In this document: one piece after another, positions 54,878-63,886 of the stretch | Numbering within the stretch: position 1 is the first letter of the stretch | Layout of the letters: each line of letters starts with the position of its first letter | NCBI RefSeq assembly: GCF_004362825.1 | Contig: NZ_SNXZ01000007.1 | Coordinates: forward strand, 1-64,000 | From: Labedaea rhizosphaerae | GTDB taxonomy: Bacteria > Actinomycetota > Actinomycetes > Mycobacteriales > Pseudonocardiaceae | Reading direction: 5' to 3' | DNA length: 64,000 nt | Program-made: the position numbers and the translations under genes | The notes under the pieces: generated by a model | Told to the model about the DNA's origin: nothing | What the model saw: the letters and a program-made list of their open reading frames with translations, nothing else | Database searches by the model: none

Positions 54878-55732
54878 GTGACAGGGCCGCCGAACAACGA
54901 CCTCCGGGACTTCCTGCGCTCTCGCCGCGCCATGCTCAGCCCCGCCGAGGCGGGGCTCCCCGAGTACGGCGGCGCCCGCCGGGTTCCGGGCCTGCGCCGC
55001 GAGGAGGTGGCGCTGCTGGCGGGCGTGAGCGTGGACTACTACGTCCGGCTGGAACGCGGCCGCACGGCGAACGTCTCCGAGTCGGTGCTGGACGCCGTAG
55101 CGCGGGCCTTGCGCCTGAACGACCTGGAACGCGCGCACCTGTTCACCCTCGCGAAACCCAGCCGGTCGCGCCCGCGGTCGGTGCCGCCCCAGGTCGTCCG
55201 CCCCGGCCTGCGGCTGCTGATCGAGAGCATCACCGAGGTCCCGGTCCTGGTCCTGGGCCGGCGTCTGGACGTCCTGGCCGCGAACTCCCTGGCCAAGGCC
55301 TTGTACGTCGACTTCGACGCCCTGCCACCGCGCTTCCGCAACATGGCACGGCTGGTCTTCCTGGACGACGGCTTCCGCACCCTGTACAAGGACTGGCCCG
55401 GCGCGGCCCGCGGCATCGTGGCAACGCTGCGCTTGTACGCCGGTCGCCACCCCCACGACGCGGCGTTGGCGGAACTGGTCGGCGACCTGTCGGTGCACGA
55501 CCCGGACTTCCGCCGCTGGTGGGCCGACCACGATGTGTACGAACGCACCCACGGCGTGAAGCACTACCAGCACCCGCTGGTGGGCGAGCTGGTGCTGGGT
55601 TACGAAGCGTTCACGCCTTTGGACGATCCGGAGCAGCGGCTGGGTCTGTCCACGGTGGAGCCGGGCTCGGTGTCGGAGGAACGGTTGCGGCTGCTGGCCA
55701 GCTGGACGTCCCAGGCCGCGGTGGACCGGTAG
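54878..55732 (+). CDS. XRE regulator with MmyB-like ligand domain
   Basis: The 284-residue protein starts VTGPPNNDLRDFLRSRRAML. Residues 10-75 form the HTH (RRVPGLRREEVALLAGVSVDYYVRLERGR); the rest is an MmyB-like domain that may bind a fatty acid or similar ligand. Members sit beside dehydrogenases or reductases and often control them. Start GTG at 54878 comes from the leaderless -10. The target is most likely the divergent aldo/keto reductase gene. Confidence 0.85.
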   Translation: MTGPPNNDLRDFLRSRRAMLSPAEAGLPEYGGARRVPGLRREEVALLAGVSVDYYVRLERGRTANVSESVLDAVARALRLNDLERAHLFTLAKPSRSRPRSVPPQVVRPGLRLLIESITEVPVLVLGRRLDVLAANSLAKALYVDFDALPPRFRNMARLVFLDDGFRTLYKDWPGAARGIVATLRLYAGRHPHDAALAELVGDLSVHDPDFRRWWADHDVYERTHGVKHYQHPLVGELVLGYEAFTPLDDPEQRLGLSTVEPGSVSEERLRLLASWTSQAAVDR

Positions 55733-55825
55733 GGCCCAGCAAATGAGCGCCACCAGCGAGACCAAGTGACCGAACCCACCACTGAGATCCCCGGACCACC
55801 CGGAACTCTCGCGAGGAGGAACCCG

Positions 55826-56080
55826 ATGCGTCATCGCGCGTACGTGGCCCAGGTCGGTGCGGAGAACGCGGAACTGCTCGCCAAGCGGAGCAGAACCGCT
55901 TGGCTCGCCTCGGAATACCGGCCGATGGACCTGGGCGACGGCCGCATCTCGCTGAGCGAAGAGGCCCTGGGCGCCGCACGCGAACTGGGCGAGGAAGAAG
56001 ACGGCGCGATCACCGAGGACGCCGAGGGCCTGCGCATCTGGGTGGGCGACGACGCGTTCGAACTGATCCCGGAACTCTGA
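55826..56080 (+). CDS. 84-residue acidic hypothetical protein
   Basis: The ATG at 55826 is preceded by GAGGAGGAACCCG, a strong ribosome binding site, which favours it over the GTG at 55766. The product (MRHRAYVAQVGAENAELLAK...) has a basic N-terminus and a strongly acidic C-terminal half (GEEEDGAITEDAEGLRIWVG), with no membrane segment and no recognised domain. It is a single gene 66 bases upstream of the Fpg/Nei gene, possibly co-transcribed. Confidence 0.6.
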   Translation: MRHRAYVAQVGAENAELLAKRSRTAWLASEYRPMDLGDGRISLSEEALGAARELGEEEDGAITEDAEGLRIWVGDDAFELIPEL

Positions 56081-56145
56081 CGACGGCTGCCCGCCGTGCT
56101 CCACCATGATGGCACCAGTGGTCAGTCGACGATGGGGAGCGCGCC

Positions 56146-56982
56146 GTGCCTGAACTGCCCGAAGTCGAGTCGGCCCGCGCCGTGATCGAGCGGGCGGGGT
56201 TGGACCGGCGGATCGTCGACGTGGACGACTCCGACAGCTGGGTGTGCCGTCCGCACAGTCCGGGGGAGATCCGGTCGGCCCTGCTCGGGCGAGCGCTGGT
56301 GGCCGCGCACCGGCGTGGCAAGTCGATGTGGTGTGACACGTCGGCGGATGCCGGTGGCACGGACGGCTCGCCCGTGCTGGGTGTGCACCTGGGCATGTCC
56401 GGGAAGATCGTGGTGGCCGACGCCGACGGCGGCGAGGTCGACGGCGGTGACTACTGGGAGGGCCGGCGCCTGGCGGGGGACTACCGGTGGTCGCGGTTCT
56501 CCCTCACCTTCGCCGACGGCGGGCGGCTGATGCTGGTGGACCCGCGGCGCCTGGGCCGGATCGTGCTCGACCCGGACGTCGACCGGCTCGGACCGGACGC
56601 GGCGACGATCTCACCCGCTCGGTTCCACGCGGCCCTGTCGTCCGGGACGGCGCCGGTCAAGGCTCGGTTGCTCGACCAGCACGCCGTGGCCGGCATCGGC
56701 AACCTGCTGGCCGACGAGATCCTCTGGCGGGCCCGGATCAACCCGGCGCGGCCCGTGGACGAGCTGACCCGGCCGGAACGCACGAGGATCCTGCGCGCGC
56801 TGCGCAAGTCGGTCGGGGACGCCCTCGCCGACGGTGGCGTGCACACGCTGTCCGTCATCCCGTTCCGGCACGCCGGTGCCCGGTGCCCGCGCGACGGCGC
56901 ACCGATGGCCCGCAGCACGGTCGGCGGCCGCACCAGCTGGTGGTGCACCGTCGAACAGCCACTCCCGGCGGGCAAACGATGA
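56146..56982 (+). CDS. Fpg/Nei-family DNA glycosylase with altered zinc finger
   Basis: The 278-residue protein begins PELPEVE after the GTG at 56146, giving the catalytic Pro1 and Glu2, with Glu5. Lys of RRGKSMW and the H-x-G-M-S-G motif (VHLGMSGKI) are present, and the helix-two-turn-helix is in VAGIGNLLADEIL. The C-terminal zinc finger normally has four Cys; here the region reads CPRDGAPMARS...WWCTVEQ, so two of the four positions are Asp and Glu. It likely excises oxidised bases, but zinc binding is doubtful. Confidence 0.85.
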   Translation: MPELPEVESARAVIERAGLDRRIVDVDDSDSWVCRPHSPGEIRSALLGRALVAAHRRGKSMWCDTSADAGGTDGSPVLGVHLGMSGKIVVADADGGEVDGGDYWEGRRLAGDYRWSRFSLTFADGGRLMLVDPRRLGRIVLDPDVDRLGPDAATISPARFHAALSSGTAPVKARLLDQHAVAGIGNLLADEILWRARINPARPVDELTRPERTRILRALRKSVGDALADGGVHTLSVIPFRHAGARCPRDGAPMARSTVGGRTSWWCTVEQPLPAGKR

Positions 56983-56994
56983 CCTTGCGAGGAC

Positions 56995-58005
56995 TCAGAG
57001 CCACCCCCGGGCTTTGGCGTTCATCCCGGCCTGGAAGCGGGTCGTGGCGTTGAGCTCGGTCATCAGGCGCTGGACGCGGCGCTGGGTCGTGCGGGGGCTC
57101 CAGCCCAGGGCGCGGCCGATGCCGGCGTCGGTCTGACCGGCGGCGAGCAGGGTGAGCAGCGTGGTCGTCTCCGGGTCGACGTCCGGGGCCGGCTCGGTCA
57201 GCGCCTCGGAGATGGGAACCGCGCGGTCCCACTCCGCTTCGAAGAGCGTCACGAGGGCGTCCAGCAGCGCCGACGCGTGGATGATGTAGGCCGCGTCGAT
57301 GACGTGCGGCGAGGTGCTGATGGGGATCACCGCCACGGCTTCGTCGGCCATCACCATCTTGATCGGCAGACGCGGGCGCACCCGGGAGCGTTCGCCGTGC
57401 TGGCCGCTGACCAGGATGTCGTTGGTCAGCCGGCCGGGGACGGCGATCGCCTGGCGGTCGTAGATCACGCGGTAGGCGATGCCGGCCTTGAGGCGCTGCC
57501 GTTCGGACTCGAGGTTCTCGCCGGGCACGCTGACGTAGGGCGGCCGGTCGAAGCCGCGGATCTGGGTGCGTGCCTCGTCCTGCAGCCGCCGCACGCGCAC
57601 GCCGATGTTCTCCGCCCCGGTGACGACCTCGACCAGTTCGGCCGGGTGGGTGAACCGGCTGGCTTCCCGGTGCACGGTCATCAGATCTTCGATCACCGCG
57701 CGGGCGCGGCGCAGCTCAGCCGAGCGCTCGGCGGCGACCGCGCCGAGGGCGATGTCGGGTGCCGCCGCGAGGTAGCGAGCGGGCTGGCCCGGCACCCGGC
57801 TGGCCATGCCGCTCGCGGTGAGCCGCGCGAGTGCGCGCGTCACCTGCTGGGCGGAAAGTCCGCATTGCTCGGCCAAGTCCGCGCTGCGGGTGCGTGGGTG
57901 GGCGAGCAACGCCGTGTACACCGTCGCGTCGACGGAGGGGATTCCCAGAACGTCGAGGTCCCGCAATTGCTGGCGTGAACCCGCCACCTGGCGACTATTG
58001 GTCAT
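56995..58005 (-). CDS. TrmB/LuxR-type transcriptional regulator
   Basis: The 336-residue protein has an N-terminal TrmB-like winged helix (LDVLGIPSVDATVYTALLAHP, QQVTRALARLTASGM), a central effector-binding region and a C-terminal LuxR-type HTH (LLTLLAAGQTDAGIGRALGWSPRTTQRRVQRLM). The start is ATG at 58005. It is divergent from the secreted peptidase across 82 bases. TrmB/LuxR regulators beside secreted peptidases recur in actinobacteria, so control of the peptidase is the likeliest role. Confidence 0.8.
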   Translation of the reverse strand: MTNSRQVAGSRQQLRDLDVLGIPSVDATVYTALLAHPRTRSADLAEQCGLSAQQVTRALARLTASGMASRVPGQPARYLAAAPDIALGAVAAERSAELRRARAVIEDLMTVHREASRFTHPAELVEVVTGAENIGVRVRRLQDEARTQIRGFDRPPYVSVPGENLESERQRLKAGIAYRVIYDRQAIAVPGRLTNDILVSGQHGERSRVRPRLPIKMVMADEAVAVIPISTSPHVIDAAYIIHASALLDALVTLFEAEWDRAVPISEALTEPAPDVDPETTTLLTLLAAGQTDAGIGRALGWSPRTTQRRVQRLMTELNATTRFQAGMNAKARGWL

Positions 58006-58087
58006 GGTGGCTATCTTGCGCCAGGCCGAGGGCTCCTGCGAAATTGATCCGACGACTTCCCCGTCCCCCGATCCGAAAGGGAGCCTG

Positions 58088-61000
58088 GTGCCCCGAGCCA
58101 CGACGCTCCGCCGCGCGCTGGTCGCAGTCGCGGCCGCGACCACCCTCTCCGGCCTCGCCGTTCCCCCGGCCACCGCGGCCCCGCCGGACGAGCAAGCGCC
58201 ACCCGCCAGACATGTCGCGATGCCCGACGGCGGCAGCATCACCGTCGGCCCCGACGGCACCGCGACCCGCATCGACGCCCACGGCAAGACCCTTGCGAAG
58301 ACCGTGCTCGCGCTTCCCCAAGGCAGCTCCGGGCTCGGCAGCCTCGCGCCTGCCGACGACAGCGTCCGCGCCGCGTTCGCCCGCGCCACCACGCCCGCGC
58401 AACCCGCCGACGTCCTCGTCCAGCTCGCCGGCTCGACCACGGTCACCGGTGCCCCGCTCGGGGCCGGCCGCCGTGCGGCCAAGACGTCGGACACCGGCGT
58501 CAACGCGGCGTTCGGCAAGGTCGGCGCCACGTCGGTCGAACCGGTTTTCCCCGGCGTCACCGACGTTCCCGCGCTCGCGAAGACCGTGCTCGTGCACCTG
58601 TCGGGCCACGACCCCGACACCGCCGCGAAGACGCTCGCCGCGACGCCCGGCGTGGTGAGCGCGCAGCCGAACCGCCGCGCCGCCACGATGTCGATCGGTG
58701 CCGTGCCGGTACCGCAGCCCGCCGTCAAGTCGGCGAAACTGCCGCAGGCGCACAAGAACCCGCCCGCCGGGCTGCCCGCGAACTACGGGGTGACGTCGTC
58801 CGCCCAGAGCTACCTCAACGCCGGCGGCACCAACGCGCTCGGCGCGTACGCGTTGCTGGGCAAGTACGGCCAGCTGCCCGGCACCGGCGAGATCATCACC
58901 AACGTCTCCCTCGGCGACCTCACCGACCAGGGCATGGCCGACGCCGGTGACGCCTACGTCCAGTCCAACGGCCCGACCACAGTCGTCCGCGACGGCCAGC
59001 GCTACCTCGACATCCCGTCGATGCCGCTGATCCCGACCTACACCGCGGACGCCGCCGGCCACCTCGACCCGGTCGGTTCGGTCGAGAACCAGGACGCCGC
59101 GCTCGGCGAGGTCCTGCTGGACTTCGGCGTGATGGCGCCGCTGCCGCACGAGCGCCAGCGCGCGGACGCCCAGGGCGCCGGCTTCACCGACCTGCTCGGC
59201 ATCGCGCCGGGCGCGCAGTACCGGCTGGTCGTGCCGAAGGAGCCGACGATCGACCAGATCTCGGTGGCGCTGCTCGCGGCCGCGCGCCAGACGCCGCGCC
59301 CGGACGTGATCACCGCGAGCCTCGGCATGGGCACCGACAGCGTCGGCTTCCCCGGCCGCTACCTCGAGGACGACCCGGTGGCGCAGGCGGTGATCACGAC
59401 GATCGTGCGGCAGTACCACATCGTCGTCACCATCTCGTCCAACGACGGCACGCGGCTGTACACCCCGGCCGCCGTCGGCCCGGACGGCGGCAGCACACCG
59501 ACCGACGTGACCGAGGACGTCCACGCGACCACGGACATCGGCGACGACCAGTTCTCCACCGCGCCCACCAAGGTGCTCGACTCCGGCGCGATCGCGGTCG
59601 GCGGCACCACGCTGGACGACACGCTCGCCGTGTCCCAGCAGGCCGGCGGTGCCGCCGCGCACAACCCCACGTTCGCGACCACCCGCACCGACGGCGGCGG
59701 GGGCTTCTCCTCGGGCTTCGGCACGCGTGTCGACGTGTCGGCGCCCAGCGACGGGATCCTCGTCGTCGAGCACAGCCAGCACGGGGGAGCGCAGGACGTC
59801 ACGCCGGTGCTCAACGGCGGCACGTCGGCGTCGGCGCCGATGACCGCGGCCGCCGCGGCGGTGGTGCTGCAGTCGGCGAAGCTCACCGGCCGCTCGCTGA
59901 GCCCGGCTGAGGTCCGGTCGTTGCTGCAGCGCACCGCGCGCCCGGTGGCATCGCCGCCGCAGATGGACCGGCCGGTCACGGTCGGCCCGCAGCTCGACGT
60001 GACCGCGGCCGTCCAGTCCGTGCTCGGCGGGCACGCCGCCCCGGCGATCGCCCGGCTTTCGGTGGCCCACCGCGTGACCATCGGCGGCCTCGGCGGCTCC
60101 TACCTGGAGAACGCCGATGGCGGCCGGATCGACCTCGACACGGACGGCACGGGGCAGGGCCTCGCCGGCCCGGTCACCGTCGGCGCCGACGTGGTCGGCG
60201 CGCCCGCCAAGGCGTCGTACGCGCTGCAGGTCAACGGCCACGAGTTCACCTCGACCGTCCCGGCGGTGCGGCTGACCCCAAGGGAAATCCTCGCCGCGGC
60301 CGGGCTTCCGATCGTGTCCACAGAGGACCGCTCGGTGCCGGTCACGTTCGAGGTGCGCTCCGGTCCCCGGGTGGTGGCTTCTGCTTCGCAGACGCTGACG
60401 TTCGGGCCCAGCGACGGCACGTATGCCGAAGGGCTCGCCCCGGTCGCGCCGGCGTCCGTGCCGGCCGGGCAGGCGGTGACGGTGCACTACGACCTGACCG
60501 GCGTGCGGGACCTGTCGAACCCGCAGGTGGTCGTGTCGACCCTCGGGCACTGGAACCCCGCCAGCGCACCGATTTTCGGCACCGGGTTCGTGGCACCGTT
60601 GTCCGCCACGTCGGGTGACGTCGTCGTGCCGGCGTCCGCGTTCGCGGGCGGCGCGGGGATCTACGGGATCGGGATCGTCCAGCGGTCGGTCACCGGCAAC
60701 GCCGGCAACCCCACGTACGGCGAGTTCACCGCGATCCGCGTCGGCGGTCCTGCCCAGCGGCCGGAGGCGCCGATCCTCACGGCGGGTGGCGCGTCCGGCC
60801 ACTTCGCCGAGATCACCCGTGCGGCACCGGGCTTCTCGCTCGGCTACGACGTGCGTGGCGTGCCGGGGGCGACCGGTGCGGCGGTGGAGTTCTCGGCGCC
60901 CGCGCCGACGCTGTACAACGCGCTCAACACCGTCACCAACGCCAACGGTGATCGTCGCGACCAAGGTGGACCGAGCGCGGGATCCGTTGCCTACCAGCAG

Positions 61001-62218
61001 CTTCCGGCTCGCAGTGGCACCGCGCGGCTCGACGCGGTGCAGCTCGGCCTCGGCGGTTCGCTCGACTACAACGTGCGGGTGTTCGCGACCGACCGGAACG
61101 GGAAGGTGGTGGGCCAGGCGTCGCCGACGTCGTTGCTCGTGCTCGACGACGGGTACGCGCCGGGCGACACTGTGGTGACGAGCTTCGCCGCCCAGTCGGC
61201 GGGCACGTCGTACGTCGCGTTGCGGGAGCCGGGCGGCGGTGAATCGGTGCGCGAGTACGACGCCGCGCACGGGACCTACGGTGCGGTGCTGGCCAGCGAC
61301 GGCTCGAACAGCGACGCGTACCAGGTGCTCGGCGCGGGCGCCGACCGGCTGGTGCTGCTGCACGTGACGCCCGCGGGGTGGACCGTCGAGACGTACGACA
61401 CCGGGTCTCGGCAGCGCATTGCCGCCGTGACGGCCGAGGGCTACTCGGTGTCGGGCGGCCGCGTCGACCCGGCCCGGCACCGCGCGGCGCTGCTGGCCAA
61501 GCGGACGTCGGACAACACCGACTTCGTGCTTCCGGTGGCGTTGGCCGACGGCGCGCTCGGCACGCCGCTGCTCGCGGATCCGCCGGGTGCGGTCGTGGGC
61601 GGGTTCAAGATGATCACGCTGGACCCGGCCACCGGGCTGGTCTACCTCGCGCGCGCAGGCAGCGGCCTGATCTGCTTCGGCGCGGGCGCGGCGTCCGTGG
61701 TGGCGGTGGACCTCGACGCGAGCACGACACGGCTGTCCGACGGCGGCAGCGTGTGCGCCAACGGGCTGGCGTTCGACGACGGCGCGAACAAGCTGTACGA
61801 GACCGTCTACCGGTCGGTGAGCCTCAACATCGTGGGCACCACCTCGCTCGGTTCGGTCGACGGCGGCACGCTGGCGTCGGGCGGTTCGGTGACCGTGCGC
61901 CAGCAGCAGTCGGCGTTCCTGGCCGTCGACGGGGTGCACCACCTGGCGCTGGTCGCCTTCCGCACGCCGCCGGTGATCTCGCAGTTCGGCAAGGTGGGCG
62001 GGCTGATCACCGACAACAACGCCACCAGCCAGTTCGCGGTGATCGACCTGGCGACCGGCAAGCAGGTGTCGGTGGTGTCCGGCCTGAACTTCGTGTCGAG
62101 CCCCTTCGGCGGCGAGGTCAGCTCCCAGACCGAACGTTCGGCCCAGCTCGACCCGGCCACCCGCACCGGCTGGGTGCCCTCCGCCGATGGGAGGCAGCTG
62201 CAGCAGTTCCGGTACTGA
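58088..62218 (+). CDS. large secreted serine-carboxyl (sedolisin S53-like) peptidase
   Basis: The 1376-residue product (GTG at 58088 after AAAGGGAG) has a signal peptide cleaved near residue 30 (TATAAPP). There is no subtilisin HGTH His. Instead Glu341 and Asp345 (LGEVLLDFG), Asp453 (SSNDGT) and Ser580 (GGTSASAP) fit the Glu-Asp-Asp-Ser set of sedolisins. A prodomain of about 230 residues precedes this core, and the last 780 residues form extra beta-rich domains. It is probably an extracellular acid-active endopeptidase. S8-type labels are possible in databases. Confidence 0.75.
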   Translation: MPRATTLRRALVAVAAATTLSGLAVPPATAAPPDEQAPPARHVAMPDGGSITVGPDGTATRIDAHGKTLAKTVLALPQGSSGLGSLAPADDSVRAAFARATTPAQPADVLVQLAGSTTVTGAPLGAGRRAAKTSDTGVNAAFGKVGATSVEPVFPGVTDVPALAKTVLVHLSGHDPDTAAKTLAATPGVVSAQPNRRAATMSIGAVPVPQPAVKSAKLPQAHKNPPAGLPANYGVTSSAQSYLNAGGTNALGAYALLGKYGQLPGTGEIITNVSLGDLTDQGMADAGDAYVQSNGPTTVVRDGQRYLDIPSMPLIPTYTADAAGHLDPVGSVENQDAALGEVLLDFGVMAPLPHERQRADAQGAGFTDLLGIAPGAQYRLVVPKEPTIDQISVALLAAARQTPRPDVITASLGMGTDSVGFPGRYLEDDPVAQAVITTIVRQYHIVVTISSNDGTRLYTPAAVGPDGGSTPTDVTEDVHATTDIGDDQFSTAPTKVLDSGAIAVGGTTLDDTLAVSQQAGGAAAHNPTFATTRTDGGGGFSSGFGTRVDVSAPSDGILVVEHSQHGGAQDVTPVLNGGTSASAPMTAAAAAVVLQSAKLTGRSLSPAEVRSLLQRTARPVASPPQMDRPVTVGPQLDVTAAVQSVLGGHAAPAIARLSVAHRVTIGGLGGSYLENADGGRIDLDTDGTGQGLAGPVTVGADVVGAPAKASYALQVNGHEFTSTVPAVRLTPREILAAAGLPIVSTEDRSVPVTFEVRSGPRVVASASQTLTFGPSDGTYAEGLAPVAPASVPAGQAVTVHYDLTGVRDLSNPQVVVSTLGHWNPASAPIFGTGFVAPLSATSGDVVVPASAFAGGAGIYGIGIVQRSVTGNAGNPTYGEFTAIRVGGPAQRPEAPILTAGGASGHFAEITRAAPGFSLGYDVRGVPGATGAAVEFSAPAPTLYNALNTVTNANGDRRDQGGPSAGSVAYQQLPARSGTARLDAVQLGLGGSLDYNVRVFATDRNGKVVGQASPTSLLVLDDGYAPGDTVVTSFAAQSAGTSYVALREPGGGESVREYDAAHGTYGAVLASDGSNSDAYQVLGAGADRLVLLHVTPAGWTVETYDTGSRQRIAAVTAEGYSVSGGRVDPARHRAALLAKRTSDNTDFVLPVALADGALGTPLLADPPGAVVGGFKMITLDPATGLVYLARAGSGLICFGAGAASVVAVDLDASTTRLSDGGSVCANGLAFDDGANKLYETVYRSVSLNIVGTTSLGSVDGGTLASGGSVTVRQQQSAFLAVDGVHHLALVAFRTPPVISQFGKVGGLITDNNATSQFAVIDLATGKQVSVVSGLNFVSSPFGGEVSSQTERSAQLDPATRTGWVPSADGRQLQQFRY

Positions 62219-62225
62219 CCCACGC

Positions 62226-62260
62226 GCACCCGGCGGCGCTCATCGAGCGTCGCCGGGTGC
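62226..62260. terminator. hairpin terminator after the peptidase gene
   Basis: GCACCCGGCGGCGCT and its near complement (one G-T pair) surround the five-base loop CATCG. The hairpin starts seven bases after the TGA. Confidence 0.75.
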
Positions 62261-62356
62261 GTGCGCAAGCCGGTCCAGCTGATCGAACCCTGATCACGGC
62301 GTGCGAAGTGTCCCCTGATTGGGTACCTCCTGAAGGACACCCAGAAGGAGGACGCT

Positions 62357-63871
62357 GTGGCAGCCGCAGGCGATCTGGTCGCGGAGCGCTATCGCCTGCT
62401 CGACCGCATCGGCGGTGGCGCCATGAGCGAGGTCTGGCGCGGTCACGACGAAGTGCTGAACCGGGACGTCGCCGTGAAGGAACTGCTGGTGCACGGCGGC
62501 ATGACCGAGGCGCAGACGCAGGAGGCCCACGACCGGGCCCTGCGCGAGGCGCGCATCGCCGCCCGGCTGCACCACCCGCACGCCGTGGGCGTCTTCGACG
62601 TGGTCGAGCACGCAGGCCGGCCGTGCCTGATCATGGAGTTCCTGTCGGCGCGGACCCTGGCCGACCTGATCGCCGAACACGGCACGCTCCCCGCCGACCA
62701 GGTCCGGCGGATCGGCGCCCAGATCGCCGGCGCCCTCGCCGCGGCGCACGCCGCCGGGATCGTGCACCGCGACGTGAAACCCGGCAACGTGCTGATCACC
62801 GAGGACGGCACCGCGAAGTTGACCGACTTCGGCATCTCCCGTGCCGTCGGCGACGTCACCCTGACCGCGACCGGCGTGCTCGCCGGCACCCCGGCCTACC
62901 TGGCCCCCGAGGTGGCCAAGGGGTCCGAGGCGACCCAGTCCAGCGACGTGTTCTCCCTGGGCGCGACGCTGTACTGCGCGATCGAGGGCGCGCCGCCGTT
63001 CGGGCTCGACGCCAACCCGATCGCCCTGCTGTACCGCATCGCGACCAGCCCGGTGCCCACGCCGAGCCAGGCCGACGGCCTGGGCGACGCCGTGGCCACG
63101 CTGTTGCGCACCGATCCCGACCAGCGCCCCACCGCCCGCGAAGCCGAACGCACCCTGGCCGACGCCGAACCACACCCGCCGGCCGCCGCCGCCACGGCCG
63201 TCACGGCTACCGCTGCCGCCACGCCGACCAGCGCCGGCCCGGCTGCCACTGCTGGCGCGGCTGCCCCGGCTACTGCCGTGACCCGGTCGTCGGCCCCGCG
63301 CCGTCGCCGCGCCGTCCTGGCCGCCCTGGCCGTGGCCGTGCTGCTCATCGCCGGTGTGCTCGTCGCCGTGCTGACCAACGACAACGGCCCGGATCGCGCC
63401 GCCCCGCCCGGCACGAAACCCGCCCCGACGACCACCACCGCGCCACGGTCGACCACGGCCGGCAGCACGACGTCGAAGGCGGGCACGAGCACCACGAGCG
63501 CCCCGTCGAGCGCACCCGCGAAGCCCCCGACGCCGCAGGACGTACCCGCCCAGCTCACCGCGGCGATCGTCGACTACTACCAGCTCGTGCCGGGCAACCT
63601 GGACGTCGCGTGGAACCACATGACGGCCGACTACCAGCAGAACCACGCCGGCGGGAGGAGCGGGTACCAGCGCTTCTGGCAGGCGATCGCGCGCGTCACC
63701 GTGACCGACGTGACACCGTCCCCGCCCCACACCGTCACCGCGACCGTGAACTACTACTACCGCTCCGGGAACGTCGCGGTGGAAAGCACCCGCTTCGGTC
63801 TGGTTCAGGAGAACGGCATGTGGAAGATCGCCAGCTCCACGGTCCTCAGCCACCGCGGCGCCTCGTCGTGA
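62357..63871 (+). CDS. membrane serine/threonine protein kinase
   Basis: The 504-residue protein has a complete Hanks kinase domain (about 12-270): glycine loop IGGGAMSEVWRG, Lys41 in AVKEL, HRDVKPGNVLI, DFGISRAVG and the APE motif PAYLAPEVA. Then follows an Ala/Thr/Pro linker, one membrane helix (AVLAALAVAVLLIAGVLVAVL, about 317-337), a Ser/Thr-rich stalk and an extracellular domain of about 110 residues (DYYQLVPGNLDVAWNHM), resembling NTF2-like sensors. PASTA repeats are absent, so it is not a PknB-like peptidoglycan sensor. GTG at 62357 after GGAGGACGCT. Confidence 0.9.
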   Translation: MAAAGDLVAERYRLLDRIGGGAMSEVWRGHDEVLNRDVAVKELLVHGGMTEAQTQEAHDRALREARIAARLHHPHAVGVFDVVEHAGRPCLIMEFLSARTLADLIAEHGTLPADQVRRIGAQIAGALAAAHAAGIVHRDVKPGNVLITEDGTAKLTDFGISRAVGDVTLTATGVLAGTPAYLAPEVAKGSEATQSSDVFSLGATLYCAIEGAPPFGLDANPIALLYRIATSPVPTPSQADGLGDAVATLLRTDPDQRPTAREAERTLADAEPHPPAAAATAVTATAAATPTSAGPAATAGAAAPATAVTRSSAPRRRRAVLAALAVAVLLIAGVLVAVLTNDNGPDRAAPPGTKPAPTTTTAPRSTTAGSTTSKAGTSTTSAPSSAPAKPPTPQDVPAQLTAAIVDYYQLVPGNLDVAWNHMTADYQQNHAGGRSGYQRFWQAIARVTVTDVTPSPPHTVTATVNYYYRSGNVAVESTRFGLVQENGMWKIASSTVLSHRGASS

Positions 63872-63886
63872 CGGCTTAGGAACGAC

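Noticed and set aside
55766-55825. Upstream GTG start for the 84-residue acidic protein
   Set aside because: It lies close after the XRE gene, has no ribosome binding site, and the ATG at 55826 has GAGGAGGA immediately upstream.
57995-61942. Very long minus-strand reading frame (1315 codons) opposite the peptidase gene
   Set aside because: It is antisense to a gene with clear signal peptide, active-site motifs and ribosome binding site; its product is Arg/His/Gly-rich low-complexity typical of GC-rich shadow frames.
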